A stretch of 35,177 nt of DNA from Campylobacter sp. TTU_617 (GTDB taxonomy: Bacteria; Campylobacterota; Campylobacteria; Campylobacterales; Campylobacteraceae): the NCBI RefSeq assembly GCF_016599045.1, contig NZ_JAENKV010000013.1:1-35177 (forward strand), written 5' to 3'. Both the position numbers and the translations under genes were made by a program. Of this stretch, positions 1 to 7,572 are shown piece after piece. The notes beneath the pieces were generated by a model. It searched no databases and was not told the origin of the DNA. It saw only the letters and a list, made by a program, of their open reading frames with translations. Position 1 is the stretch's first letter. Every line of letters starts with the position of its first letter.

Positions 1-6
1 TTGCAT
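1..6 (-). CDS. 5' end of an unidentified gene cut by the window edge
   Basis: Only the start codon and one further codon (Met-Gln) lie inside the window. Support is the context: on the minus strand AAGGA (positions 17-13) sits six bases before ATG (6-4), and candidate promoters lie upstream. The product cannot be told. If real, it follows cmoA on the same strand after a 117-base gap and has its own promoter region. Confidence 0.45.
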
Positions 7-35
7 TATTGTTCCTTTATAAGTAAAAATGGTTA

Positions 36-62
36 TTATATTAATTATAAAAATTAATATAA
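36..62. promoter_or_regulatory. 11-bp inverted repeat overlapping a second -10 box
   Basis: Arms 36-46 and 52-62 are perfectly complementary (TTATATTAATT and its complement) around a five-base loop. On the minus strand TATAAT at 49-44 lies inside this element and would start transcription near 37, about 30 bases before the ATG at 6. It could be an operator or simply AT-rich palindromy. It contains only A and T, so the hairpin itself would be weak. Confidence 0.3.
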
Positions 63-101
63 AATTTATTCTATAATAATAGTTTATGATTTTAAAATTT
101 G

Positions 102-115
102 ATTATACCCCCCCC
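102..115 (-). promoter_or_regulatory. Candidate promoter with G8 tract abutting the -10 box
   Basis: Read on the minus strand, eight G residues (115-108) run straight into TATAAT (107-102). The G run would form the downstream half of the -35/-10 spacer; upstream of it is only AT-rich sequence (end of cmoA), with no clear -35. Transcription would start near 95 and give a leader of about 90 bases to the ATG at 6. Homopolymeric G runs of this length are slippage-prone in Campylobacter, where they usually lie inside genes. A second -10 nearer the gene competes with this reading. Confidence 0.4.
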
Positions 116-123
116 ATTAAATT

Positions 124-828
124 TTACTTAAATGCTATAAAGCTCTCAAAATTTGCCCATTTAAAAATACTTTCAATTTTTTTAAATCCTGCATTTTTAA
201 GCATAGTAATATTTTCGCTTTCGCTATAAGGAATAAGCACGTTTTCTAATGCCTCTCTTTTTGAAGCTATTTCAAATTTAGAATAACCTTGTTTTTGTTT
301 ATAATCTGCATAAAGTTCTATAATATTTTTTGATAAAAAAGCATCTTCATAAAGTATTTTTTCACTTATTATAAATACACCTTGCTCATTTAAATTTTTA
401 TAAATTGTATTTACTAATTCTTGTCTTTTAGGAGGACGGATAAATTGTAAAGTATAATTTGCTACAAAAACATCACTTTTAAAAAAGTCAAACTCACATA
501 AATTAGCTTCAAAAAATTTAATATTTAAACCATAAGCTTTCATTTTAGCTCTTGCAACATCAAGCATAAAAGGCGAATTATCAACTCCAAAAAGTTCAAA
601 ATCTTTTCTTAGACTAGATAAAAAAATCAAAAAATTTGCACTAGAACAACCTAAATCACAAATTTTAGCTCCTTTAAATATAATCTTTGCTATTAAATTA
701 GCACAAAGTTCTAAATTTTCTTTATAAAAAGGCACGGATCGATTAATCATATCATCAAAAACACTGGCTACATTCTTATCAAATTCAAATTGTTTTTTTA
801 AATCTTGTTTAAAAAGCTCATCTTTCAT
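124..828 (-). CDS. cmoA: Carboxy-S-adenosylmethionine synthase CmoA
   Basis: CmoA converts SAM and prephenate to carboxy-SAM, the donor for the cmo5U modification at wobble position 34 of some tRNAs. The 234-residue protein has the family's opening (FDDMINRSVPFY, residues about 24-35), a class I SAM-binding glycine motif (DLGCSSANF, about 58-66), an acidic loop (VDNSPFML) and the NYTLQF stretch that corresponds to NFTLQF in E. coli CmoA. The C-terminal GYSKFEI...LENVL part also matches. Its start overlaps the end of ribF by 11 bases, and it is the last gene of the ten-gene operon. No clear terminator follows. Whether a CmoB partner exists cannot be seen here. Confidence 0.9.
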   Translation of the reverse strand: MKDELFKQDLKKQFEFDKNVASVFDDMINRSVPFYKENLELCANLIAKIIFKGAKICDLGCSSANFLIFLSSLRKDFELFGVDNSPFMLDVARAKMKAYGLNIKFFEANLCEFDFFKSDVFVANYTLQFIRPPKRQELVNTIYKNLNEQGVFIISEKILYEDAFLSKNIIELYADYKQKQGYSKFEIASKREALENVLIPYSESENITMLKNAGFKKIESIFKWANFESFIAFK

Positions 829-1672
829 TCTTATCCTTTAAAATTTCTTTAGCTTTTTGTATATCTTTTGAAATTTGATTTTTGAGTTTATTTAAATTTT
901 CAAATTTTTGATTTTCTCTAATATAATCTACAAATTCTAATTCTAAAATTTCACATAAATTTAATTTATCATCAAATTTTTCTAAAATATGACTTTCTAT
1001 AGCAAAATTATTATCACTACTTCTAATCCCTATAAAACTTACACTTTTATAACTTTGATTTTTAAATTTTGTAAAAGTTGCATAGACACCATCTTTTGGT
1101 AAAAAATAATCTTCACACTCTAAATTTAAGGTAGCAAAAAGCTCTTTTGATCCAAGTCCTTGCCCTTTTATCAATCTTCCTTTAATGTTATAATTTCTAC
1201 CCAAAAAAGAATTAGCTTTTTTTATATTGCCTTGTTTTAAATACTCTTTTATTAAGCTTGTATGTACGCCTATCTCATTAATACTAAACTCATCAACAAT
1301 AATTGTTTTAATACCGCTTAAGATTTCTATATCCTTAGCCTTATAAGCCCTATTTCTTCCAAAGCTAAAATCATAACCTACTACAATATACTCTAAATTT
1401 TTAAATTCTTTTTTTAAAAATTGTAAAAATTCTTTACCATCTAAAATTTTAATATTTTCAAAATCAAGTTCTAAAACTTCTTTTTTTGTTAAAAGAAATT
1501 TATCTTGATTGGTGCAAAGTTTTTTACCTTTAAATTTATCTATGATTAAAAGTATGCCTTGCTTATCTAAACAATCTATAAGCTTTTTATGACCTAAATG
1601 AATTCCATCAAAACTTCCTATAGCTAAACTTTTAACCTTGTCTTTTACTATAGTGGTAAAAATATTCAACAT
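818..1672 (-). CDS. ribF: Bifunctional riboflavin kinase/FAD synthetase RibF
   Basis: RibF phosphorylates riboflavin to FMN and adenylylates FMN to FAD in the cytoplasm. The N-terminal nucleotidyltransferase half shows GSFDGIHLGHKKL (about residues 19-31), a HIGH-type motif. The C-terminal flavokinase half starts near residue 163 (KGRLIKGQGLG) and contains a diverged version of the family's GxPTAN segment (LFATLNLE) followed by DGVYAT. At 284 residues it is shorter than the E. coli enzyme (about 310). It overlaps tlyA by 41 bases upstream and cmoA by 11 downstream, so expression is probably translationally coupled. The first ATG is used because the conserved nucleotide-binding motif begins soon after. 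Confidence 0.92.
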   Translation of the reverse strand: MLNIFTTIVKDKVKSLAIGSFDGIHLGHKKLIDCLDKQGILLIIDKFKGKKLCTNQDKFLLTKKEVLELDFENIKILDGKEFLQFLKKEFKNLEYIVVGYDFSFGRNRAYKAKDIEILSGIKTIIVDEFSINEIGVHTSLIKEYLKQGNIKKANSFLGRNYNIKGRLIKGQGLGSKELFATLNLECEDYFLPKDGVYATFTKFKNQSYKSVSFIGIRSSDNNFAIESHILEKFDDKLNLCEILELEFVDYIRENQKFENLNKLKNQISKDIQKAKEILKDKNER

Positions 1673-2387
1673 TGCCCTCTTTTCCTTTAATCTTTGATTT
1701 TGCGTAATTTTGCAAAATCCAACCTAAATTTGCACAAGCTTTTTCAAAATTATTTCTCGCTTTTTGCACTGCTTTTTCATCTTTTAAAACACCTTTTTTA
1801 TCTCTTTTAACATCTTTTCCTACTTCAAATTGAGGTTTGAAAAGCAAAATAATATCTTTTAAAGCTAATTTATCAATATAAATAAGTAAATGAATTAAAG
1901 ATATAAAACTAACATCACAAGTAATAAGATCAAATTTTTCATCACTTTTAAAAACCCTTAAATCGGTATTTTCTACTAAATTTATTTTAGCATTATCACG
2001 CAAAATAGGATGAAGTTGATTAGTCCCCACATCTAAAGCGGTAATTTTTAAGGCTTTATTTTCTAATAAAATTTGCACAAAACCACCTGTACTAGAACCA
2101 ATATCAAGACACTTCTTATCTTCTATACAAATATTTTTATCTTTTAAAAACGATTTAAGTTTAAAAGCAGCACGAGAAACATAAATTTCATTTAAAAGCT
2201 TTAAATTTAATTCTTCGCAAGTTAATATTTCTGCCTCGGTTAAATTTTGATTTTTAATTAAAGTTCTTACATCAAAGGATGGTTTAAAAAATTTAGAATT
2301 TAACAAAATCTCTTTATTTTCTATCAATTCTACGGCTTTATTTCTGCTAATTTTTAAACGCTTAGAAATAAAAAAATCAAATCTCAT
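1632..2387 (-). CDS. tlyA: TlyA-type rRNA 2'-O-methyltransferase
   Basis: TlyA methylates ribose 2'-OH groups of ribosomal RNA (known targets are 23S C1920 and, for the longer type, 16S C1409), which influences capreomycin sensitivity. The 251-residue protein has an S4-like RNA-binding N-terminus (FFISKRLKISRNKAVELIE), a short linker, and an FtsJ-like SAM fold with DIGSSTGGFVQ near 96-106, DVGTNQLHP, and TCDVSFISL near 156. The length suits the shorter TlyA type reported for Campylobacter. The ATG overlaps the preceding gene's stop (ATGA). Its last 41 bases are shared with the start of ribF, so the C-terminal residues and RibF's N-terminus are read from the same DNA in different frames. Confidence 0.9.
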   Translation of the reverse strand: MRFDFFISKRLKISRNKAVELIENKEILLNSKFFKPSFDVRTLIKNQNLTEAEILTCEELNLKLLNEIYVSRAAFKLKSFLKDKNICIEDKKCLDIGSSTGGFVQILLENKALKITALDVGTNQLHPILRDNAKINLVENTDLRVFKSDEKFDLITCDVSFISLIHLLIYIDKLALKDIILLFKPQFEVGKDVKRDKKGVLKDEKAVQKARNNFEKACANLGWILQNYAKSKIKGKEGNVEYFYHYSKRQG

Positions 2388-3358
2388 TTCAAACTTTCAT
2401 TTATAGCTTTTTGCAAATCTTCTTTTTCTTTGGAAAACCACCAAATTCCAAGCTCAAAGGCATTTTTATTTAAAAGATCTTGAACCTGTTTTAAATTTCT
2501 TTCAATCTGATCTTTATTTTGTTTTAATGAACTTAAATTTTGTTCTTTTAAAATAGTTGTATTTTCTATAAATAAGGTAAGCTCTTTTTGATAAGGCTTT
2601 AATTTTTCATTTTTAATCTCTTTAATGAAAAATATCCCTAAAATCATCATAAAAGAAAGAATAAAAACATAGTTTTTATTTTGCACTTTAAGAGCAAAAT
2701 TATAAATATAAGCAAAAGAAAGAGAAAATACAAAAAAGTTGAAAAAATCAAAAATAAAATGAATAATTTTAAACCAAAATATGCCCAAAGAAGTTAAAAA
2801 ATATTCTTTTATAAGCCTTATAAGTGTTAAAATTTCTGAGATGAAATCAAATACAAAAAAGGTAGAATTTTTATAAGGTATGATATATTGAAAATTTTCT
2901 AGTTTTATTCCTTCTAACGAATTAAAAAATAAATTAATAATTGCATAAATTAAAGCTATTAAAAAAGCGCTTATAATAATAATTCTAAAATCATTATAAG
3001 CATTATTTATCAATTGAAAATTTAATTTTTTTCTTAAAAAAACTATACATAAAGGCAAAAATGCAAGCAAAAAGACTAATTCTTGCTTTTGAGCTGTAAT
3101 TAAATTTAAAAATAAAGATAAAAAAGTAAAAATAGCCATAAAAAAGCTTATAATATAAATAAAAAAATCTCCCATACTTAAACGATAAATTAAACTATTT
3201 TTTATAATAGTAGCTTCTTTTATAACATTTTTTCTAAATTTTAAAAAAACAAAAAATTCTCTTGCTAAGCCATAAAAAATTAAAGGTAAAAAAATCAAAG
3301 AAAAGCTCGAGTATTGCCAAGTTAAAATAAAAGCAAAAAGAGCTAATAAAGCTATCAT
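2384..3358 (-). CDS. Conserved multi-pass membrane protein of unknown function
   Basis: I do not recognise a characterised family; it occupies the position of C. jejuni Cj0587. The 324 residues contain about six hydrophobic segments (roughly 3-28, 62-88, 92-108, 124-146, 188-220 and 230-247), followed by a hydrophilic C-terminal stretch (about 255-324) rich in Leu, Lys, Glu, Gln and Asn that looks helical or coiled-coil. The large polar tail after the last membrane span suggests a cytoplasmic or periplasmic contact domain. It lies between ligA and tlyA with four-base ATGA overlaps on both sides, so it is cotranscribed with DNA and RNA metabolism genes. That location does not define a function. 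Confidence 0.8.
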   Translation of the reverse strand: MIALLALFAFILTWQYSSFSLIFLPLIFYGLAREFFVFLKFRKNVIKEATIIKNSLIYRLSMGDFFIYIISFFMAIFTFLSLFLNLITAQKQELVFLLAFLPLCIVFLRKKLNFQLINNAYNDFRIIIISAFLIALIYAIINLFFNSLEGIKLENFQYIIPYKNSTFFVFDFISEILTLIRLIKEYFLTSLGIFWFKIIHFIFDFFNFFVFSLSFAYIYNFALKVQNKNYVFILSFMMILGIFFIKEIKNEKLKPYQKELTLFIENTTILKEQNLSSLKQNKDQIERNLKQVQDLLNKNAFELGIWWFSKEKEDLQKAINESLK

Positions 3359-5295
3359 TTTATAAGCTCATTAAAAGCATCTTCGTCTATACAAGTTATA
3401 TTAAGCTCTTTTGCTTTATCTAGCTTAGAACCAGCTTCTTCTCCATAAAGAACAAAATTTGTTTTTTTAGAAACAGAATTACTTACTTTTCCACCTAATT
3501 TTTCTATCAAAGTTTTAAATTCATCTCTAGGACGCGAAAGTGTTCCTGTAATGACAAAAGTTTTGCCAATGATTTTGCTATCATTTTGTATTTCATTTTG
3601 ATCAAGCTTTAAATTTAGAAGTTCGTAAAAATGATCAATTCTTTGATGATTTACACGTATAAACTCACAAAGACTTAAAGCCATTTGTTTTCCAAAACCT
3701 TCTAAATTCTCATAACTTTCTAAACTTTGTTTATGCCAATTAAATCCAAAACTAAAACTTAACTTTTTAGCAGCTACTTCGCCAATATGCTCAATGCCTA
3801 AAGCTGTAATAAAACGATAAAGATCGCAAAATTTTGCATTTTCAATAGCGTTTAATATATTGTTAATCTTTTTTTCCTTAAAACCCTCCAAACCTTCAAA
3901 ATCACCAAATTTTAGATGAAAAATACTCTCAATTGTAGTAATTTTTTTATTTTTATATAAAAGCTCTACTATATTTTCGCCAAGCCCATCTATATTTAAA
4001 CATTTTTTAGAAACAAAATGAATAATTGAATTTAAAAGTCTATCTTCACAATCAATATTTTGACATTTTATCAAAGCACCCTCATCTAAAAGCTCACTTT
4101 GACATGTAGGACAAATTTTTGGACGCAAAATATCAAGCTCTAAACCATCACGACGCTCTTTAAAAACCTTAGTGATTTTAGGTATAACATCTCCACTTCT
4201 TATAATGCTTACATAATCATTAATTTTTACATCAAGTCTTGCTATCTCATCAAAATTATGAAGTGTTGCTGATTTAACCATAACTCCATCTAGATTAACA
4301 GGTTCTAAAATCGCCACAGGTGTTATGACTCCACTTCTTCCTACTTGTAAATTTACACCTATTAAACGCGTAGTTTTTTCAAGTGCAGGAAATTTAAAAG
4401 CTGCCATAAATCTAGGAAATTTAACCGTATATCCAAGCTCATTGCAAAGGTTTAAATCATCTACTCTTACAACCATACCATCCATCATCATAGGCTTTTT
4501 ATCTCTTAAATTTAAAAGCTCTTTATAAGCTATCATCACTTCATTTAAATCCTTACAAAGTCCTACAAAATCATCTTTTAAAAAACCAAGACTTCTTATA
4601 AATTCCATAACTTCTGAGTGCTTTGTAAAACTAAGACTATTTTGACCCACCCCCCAAGGATAGAATTTTAAATTTCTTTCTTTTGTTATGCTTGTATCAA
4701 GTTGTCTTAAACTCCCACTTGCTGCATTTCTAGGATTTGCAAATAAACTTTGATTTAATTTTGCTCTTTTTTCATTGATTTTTTCAAAATCATCTTTTAA
4801 AATCACCACTTCGCCACGAATTTCAATTTTTTCTAAATAAGGAATTTTTTTTGGGATACTTTCAATTTCTAAAACATTTAGTGTTATATCCTCCCCTATT
4901 CTTCCATCTCCTCTTGTAGCTCCGCTTATCAATTGACCATTTTCATAAACTAAATTTAAACTTGCTCCATCAAATTTAGGCTCTATAAAAAAATTATTTT
5001 CGCTTTTTGCTCTTTTTGCCCACGCTCTTAATTCACTCTCATCGAAAACATCTTCCATTGACCACATAGGATTTAAATGAGAAATTTTTTTAAACTCACT
5101 TTGTATTGTTGGAGCAATTTTTTGTGTAGGAGAATCTTTAAGTAATAAATCAGGATTTTCTTTTTCAAATTTTTTAAGCTCTTTGATTAAAGTATCATAC
5201 TCCTCATCACTTGCTAAAGGTTCATCTTTTTCATAATAAGCTCTCATCCAAAGATTTGCTAATTTTACTTTTTCTAAATATTCTTCTTTTGTCAT
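3355..5295 (-). CDS. ligA: NAD-dependent DNA ligase LigA
   Basis: LigA seals nicks during replication and repair, using NAD+ to adenylate itself. The 646-residue protein keeps the family's domain order. The N-terminal Ia domain carries the YxxxDxP-like region. The adenylation domain has the KxDG motif (KFDG, Lys107 as the adenylated residue), GATRGDGRIGED and NPRNAASGSLRQLD. The OB fold contains ATLHNFDEI. A four-cysteine zinc finger follows (Cys395, Cys398, Cys411, Cys416), then the helix-hairpin-helix region (about 430-560) and a C-terminal BRCT domain (about 574-646). It overlaps folP and the downstream membrane-protein gene by four bases each. It looks fully intact. Confidence 0.97.
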   Translation of the reverse strand: MTKEEYLEKVKLANLWMRAYYEKDEPLASDEEYDTLIKELKKFEKENPDLLLKDSPTQKIAPTIQSEFKKISHLNPMWSMEDVFDESELRAWAKRAKSENNFFIEPKFDGASLNLVYENGQLISGATRGDGRIGEDITLNVLEIESIPKKIPYLEKIEIRGEVVILKDDFEKINEKRAKLNQSLFANPRNAASGSLRQLDTSITKERNLKFYPWGVGQNSLSFTKHSEVMEFIRSLGFLKDDFVGLCKDLNEVMIAYKELLNLRDKKPMMMDGMVVRVDDLNLCNELGYTVKFPRFMAAFKFPALEKTTRLIGVNLQVGRSGVITPVAILEPVNLDGVMVKSATLHNFDEIARLDVKINDYVSIIRSGDVIPKITKVFKERRDGLELDILRPKICPTCQSELLDEGALIKCQNIDCEDRLLNSIIHFVSKKCLNIDGLGENIVELLYKNKKITTIESIFHLKFGDFEGLEGFKEKKINNILNAIENAKFCDLYRFITALGIEHIGEVAAKKLSFSFGFNWHKQSLESYENLEGFGKQMALSLCEFIRVNHQRIDHFYELLNLKLDQNEIQNDSKIIGKTFVITGTLSRPRDEFKTLIEKLGGKVSNSVSKKTNFVLYGEEAGSKLDKAKELNITCIDEDAFNELIK

Positions 5296-6434
5296 AATAC
5301 CACCTCTTGCATTGCTTCATTAAGCTTAAAAAGTTGTTTATGTTCATATAAATCGTGAGTTCTTATAATGCTAGCTCCATTTTCAAAAGCCTTTAAATGC
5401 AAATATAAACTCCCAGCTAAACGATCTTTAATTTCACTTTTAAAATATGCATTAATTACACTTTTTCGACTTGCTCCTACTAATAAAGGTTTATTAAATT
5501 GTAAAAAATGTTCTAAATGTTTAATTAAAATCAAATTATGTTCTGCACTCTTACCAAAACCAATGCCAACATCCAAAATACTATCTTTTACTCCATAACT
5601 TTCTAAAATTTGTAATTTCTCCCTAAAGAATTCACTTATTTCGTATAATAGATCTTCATATTTTGGATTTTCTTGCATAGTTTTTGGTATGCCTTGTATA
5701 TGCATTAAACAATATAATGATTTATAATTTGCAGCAAGTTTAGCTAAATTTTTATTTTTTAAGCCTGTTATATCGTTAATAAGTTTAAAGCCTTTATTTA
5801 AAGCATATTCTAAACAATACTCATCAAAACTATCTAAGCTAAAAATACTCTCTTTATAATAATTTTTGGCATAAATTAAATCAAGTATATTTTTTAGCCT
5901 TTTAAATTCTTCTTCTTTTCCACAATACTCACTTCCTGGTCTTGAACTTACTGCTCCTATATCTATAAATTCAGGCTTTAAAGATAAAATTTCAATAAGT
6001 TTTTTTTCAAAATTTAACTCATTTACGCGACTTTGTTCATTAAAACTATCATTATTAATATTCATAACAGCCATTAACTTTACGTTTTTAGGTTTTAGAA
6101 AATTATTTTGTAAAAAAGAAGCTAAATTTTTAAGTTTAAAATCTTGCAACTTTTCTTTATCTATAAGTTTTTGAATTTGCTCTTTTGTAGCCATTAAAAG
6201 AGCATTTGAGCGTGAAACTTTAGCTGTAATTACTTCTTTATGAGTTACAAGCTCAGCTCCAACCCTTAAAGCATCTTGTTTTAAAATATTTGCTGCTGGA
6301 ATGCTTATATCTTTAATAAAAATAAAATGAATTTCTTTTTTATTGGACATAATTTTTTGTCCAAGCTTATGAGGATTTATAAAACTACAAAGAAGATTAA
6401 AATCGGTTTTAGAATTGATTTTAAAAAATTTCAT
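5292..6434 (-). CDS. folP: Dihydropteroate synthase FolP with an epsilonproteobacterial N-terminal extension
   Basis: FolP condenses p-aminobenzoate with hydroxymethyl-dihydropterin pyrophosphate in folate synthesis. The TIM-barrel signature sequences are all present but diverged: MNINNDSF (about 124-131), DIGAVSSRPGSEY (158-170), NDITGL (220-225), MHIQGIPKTMQENP (244-257), LDVGIGFGKSAEHN (287-300), LVGASRKS (318-325) and IIRTHD (356-361). The protein has 380 residues against about 280 in most bacteria. The first roughly 115 residues precede the barrel and match no domain I can name, though the longer form also occurs in Helicobacter. Its start shares one base with the holB stop (TAATG). Confidence 0.93.
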   Translation of the reverse strand: MKFFKINSKTDFNLLCSFINPHKLGQKIMSNKKEIHFIFIKDISIPAANILKQDALRVGAELVTHKEVITAKVSRSNALLMATKEQIQKLIDKEKLQDFKLKNLASFLQNNFLKPKNVKLMAVMNINNDSFNEQSRVNELNFEKKLIEILSLKPEFIDIGAVSSRPGSEYCGKEEEFKRLKNILDLIYAKNYYKESIFSLDSFDEYCLEYALNKGFKLINDITGLKNKNLAKLAANYKSLYCLMHIQGIPKTMQENPKYEDLLYEISEFFREKLQILESYGVKDSILDVGIGFGKSAEHNLILIKHLEHFLQFNKPLLVGASRKSVINAYFKSEIKDRLAGSLYLHLKAFENGASIIRTHDLYEHKQLFKLNEAMQEVVL

Positions 6435-7039
6435 TAAGCCTCATAAACATTTAATAGCAAAGTCGCAAACAATAAACTTGCTTTTGAATTTAATTTTGCT
6501 AATTCATATGCCTTATAAAAAAAATCAAGTTCTTCTTCGTTAAATTTTTTAACTCTTAAGCATTCTTGGCTAAGGGTGGAAATTTTCTGCATAAGTTCTA
6601 GCTTATCTAAATTTTCATTTTCTTTGATAAATTCAAAAATCATTTTTAAATCAAGTTTTTTAAGATCTATATTTAAATCAATTTTTTCTTTTTTAATCTT
6701 ATCTTTTTGACATATAAGTCGTGATTTGATTGTTGGCAAAAGAAGGTTTTTAGAAGGAACAACTATAAGAAATTTTATATTTCTTGGGGGTTCTTCTAAA
6801 AGTTTTAATAAAAAATTTTGTGCCTCGACTCTAAAAGAATGCGCCATTAAAATAATAATTTTTTCTTCGGTTTCAGCAATATAACTTTCTTTTTCAACTG
6901 CTCTAGCATCATCAAGTAAAAACTCATTAGTAACTTCTTTTGGAATAAATCTTAAATTTTTAATTCCAAAATCTTCTATCATTGTAGCTTTAATTTTTTC
7001 AAAGTCATTACTAATAATAATTTTACTTGTAAAAGACAT
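6434..7039 (-). CDS. holB: DNA polymerase III delta' subunit, short form
   Basis: This is a clamp-loader subunit that works with HolA (encoded at 33550-34518 here) and DnaX to load the beta clamp. The 201-residue protein has the delta'/AAA+ core segment with FRVEAQNFLLKLLEEPP (about residues 78-94), then IVVPSKNLLLPTIKSRL, which corresponds to the sensor-1/SRC region. The N-terminal P-loop and zinc-binding module of the full-length E. coli protein (334 residues) are missing, so it is unlikely to hydrolyse ATP. That is normal for delta', and the short form appears typical of this lineage. It is joined to folP and hobA by one-base TAATG overlaps. Confidence 0.85.
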   Translation of the reverse strand: MSFTSKIIISNDFEKIKATMIEDFGIKNLRFIPKEVTNEFLLDDARAVEKESYIAETEEKIIILMAHSFRVEAQNFLLKLLEEPPRNIKFLIVVPSKNLLLPTIKSRLICQKDKIKKEKIDLNIDLKKLDLKMIFEFIKENENLDKLELMQKISTLSQECLRVKKFNEEELDFFYKAYELAKLNSKASLLFATLLLNVYEA

Positions 7040-7572
7040 TAAAGAGCAACCTTAGAAAATAAAATTGCATCTAAGCTTAAATCTAAAAGTCTAAATAAAG
7101 AAATAAGTTTAGCATCTAAATCTTTATCTTTAGAATTTAAATAAAAACTATTTTGTAATTGCTCATCAAAAAGCCAAAGTAAGCTATCATCTTTAGATTT
7201 GGCAATTAAAGATTTTTTATCCGTAGTACTTCCTATATAAAAATAAACATAACCATTGGGAAAAGTAATATCTAATAAATCATTAAGTAAAAATATATCT
7301 TCAGTATTTTGTATCTTTTTTTTATAAAGACAATCTAAAGACACAAAAGGAAGCATAGGTCTTGAATTTTTAGAATTGATATTTTTTAAAAAATAATGCT
7401 CATACCAAGATCTTTGCTCATCGCACATTAATATAAAAGTGCGTCCTTCTAAAAGATGTTTAAGTCTTGCAGCCATAAGAGGGGCCCACTCTAGACGACG
7501 ACTCTCCATCCAATTTAAAAAAGTTCCACCATTTCGAATATTTTCTAAAGTAAAACTAAGAAAATCACTCAT
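7039..7572 (-). CDS. hobA: HobA-like DnaA-binding replication initiation factor
   Basis: The 177-residue protein lies between lysC and holB, exactly where H. pylori has hobA (HP1230) next to aspartokinase, holB and folP. HobA is the epsilonproteobacterial counterpart of E. coli DiaA: it binds domain I of DnaA and organises the initiator at oriC. The sequence starts SDFLSFTLENIRNGG and has WMESRRLEWAPLMAARL near residues 21-37, consistent with the helix-rich SIS-like fold. I assign it by synteny, size and overall look, not by a catalytic motif. One-base overlaps couple it to both neighbours, so replication initiation and elongation factors are made together. Confidence 0.8.
   Translation of the reverse strand: MSDFLSFTLENIRNGGTFLNWMESRRLEWAPLMAARLKHLLEGRTFILMCDEQRSWYEHYFLKNINSKNSRPMLPFVSLDCLYKKKIQNTEDIFLLNDLLDITFPNGYVYFYIGSTTDKKSLIAKSKDDSLLWLFDEQLQNSFYLNSKDKDLDAKLISLFRLLDLSLDAILFSKVAL

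Noticed and set aside
4650-4655. C6 run inside ligA as a phase-variable tract
   Set aside because: Only six bases long, inside an essential gene with an intact frame; too short for efficient slippage.
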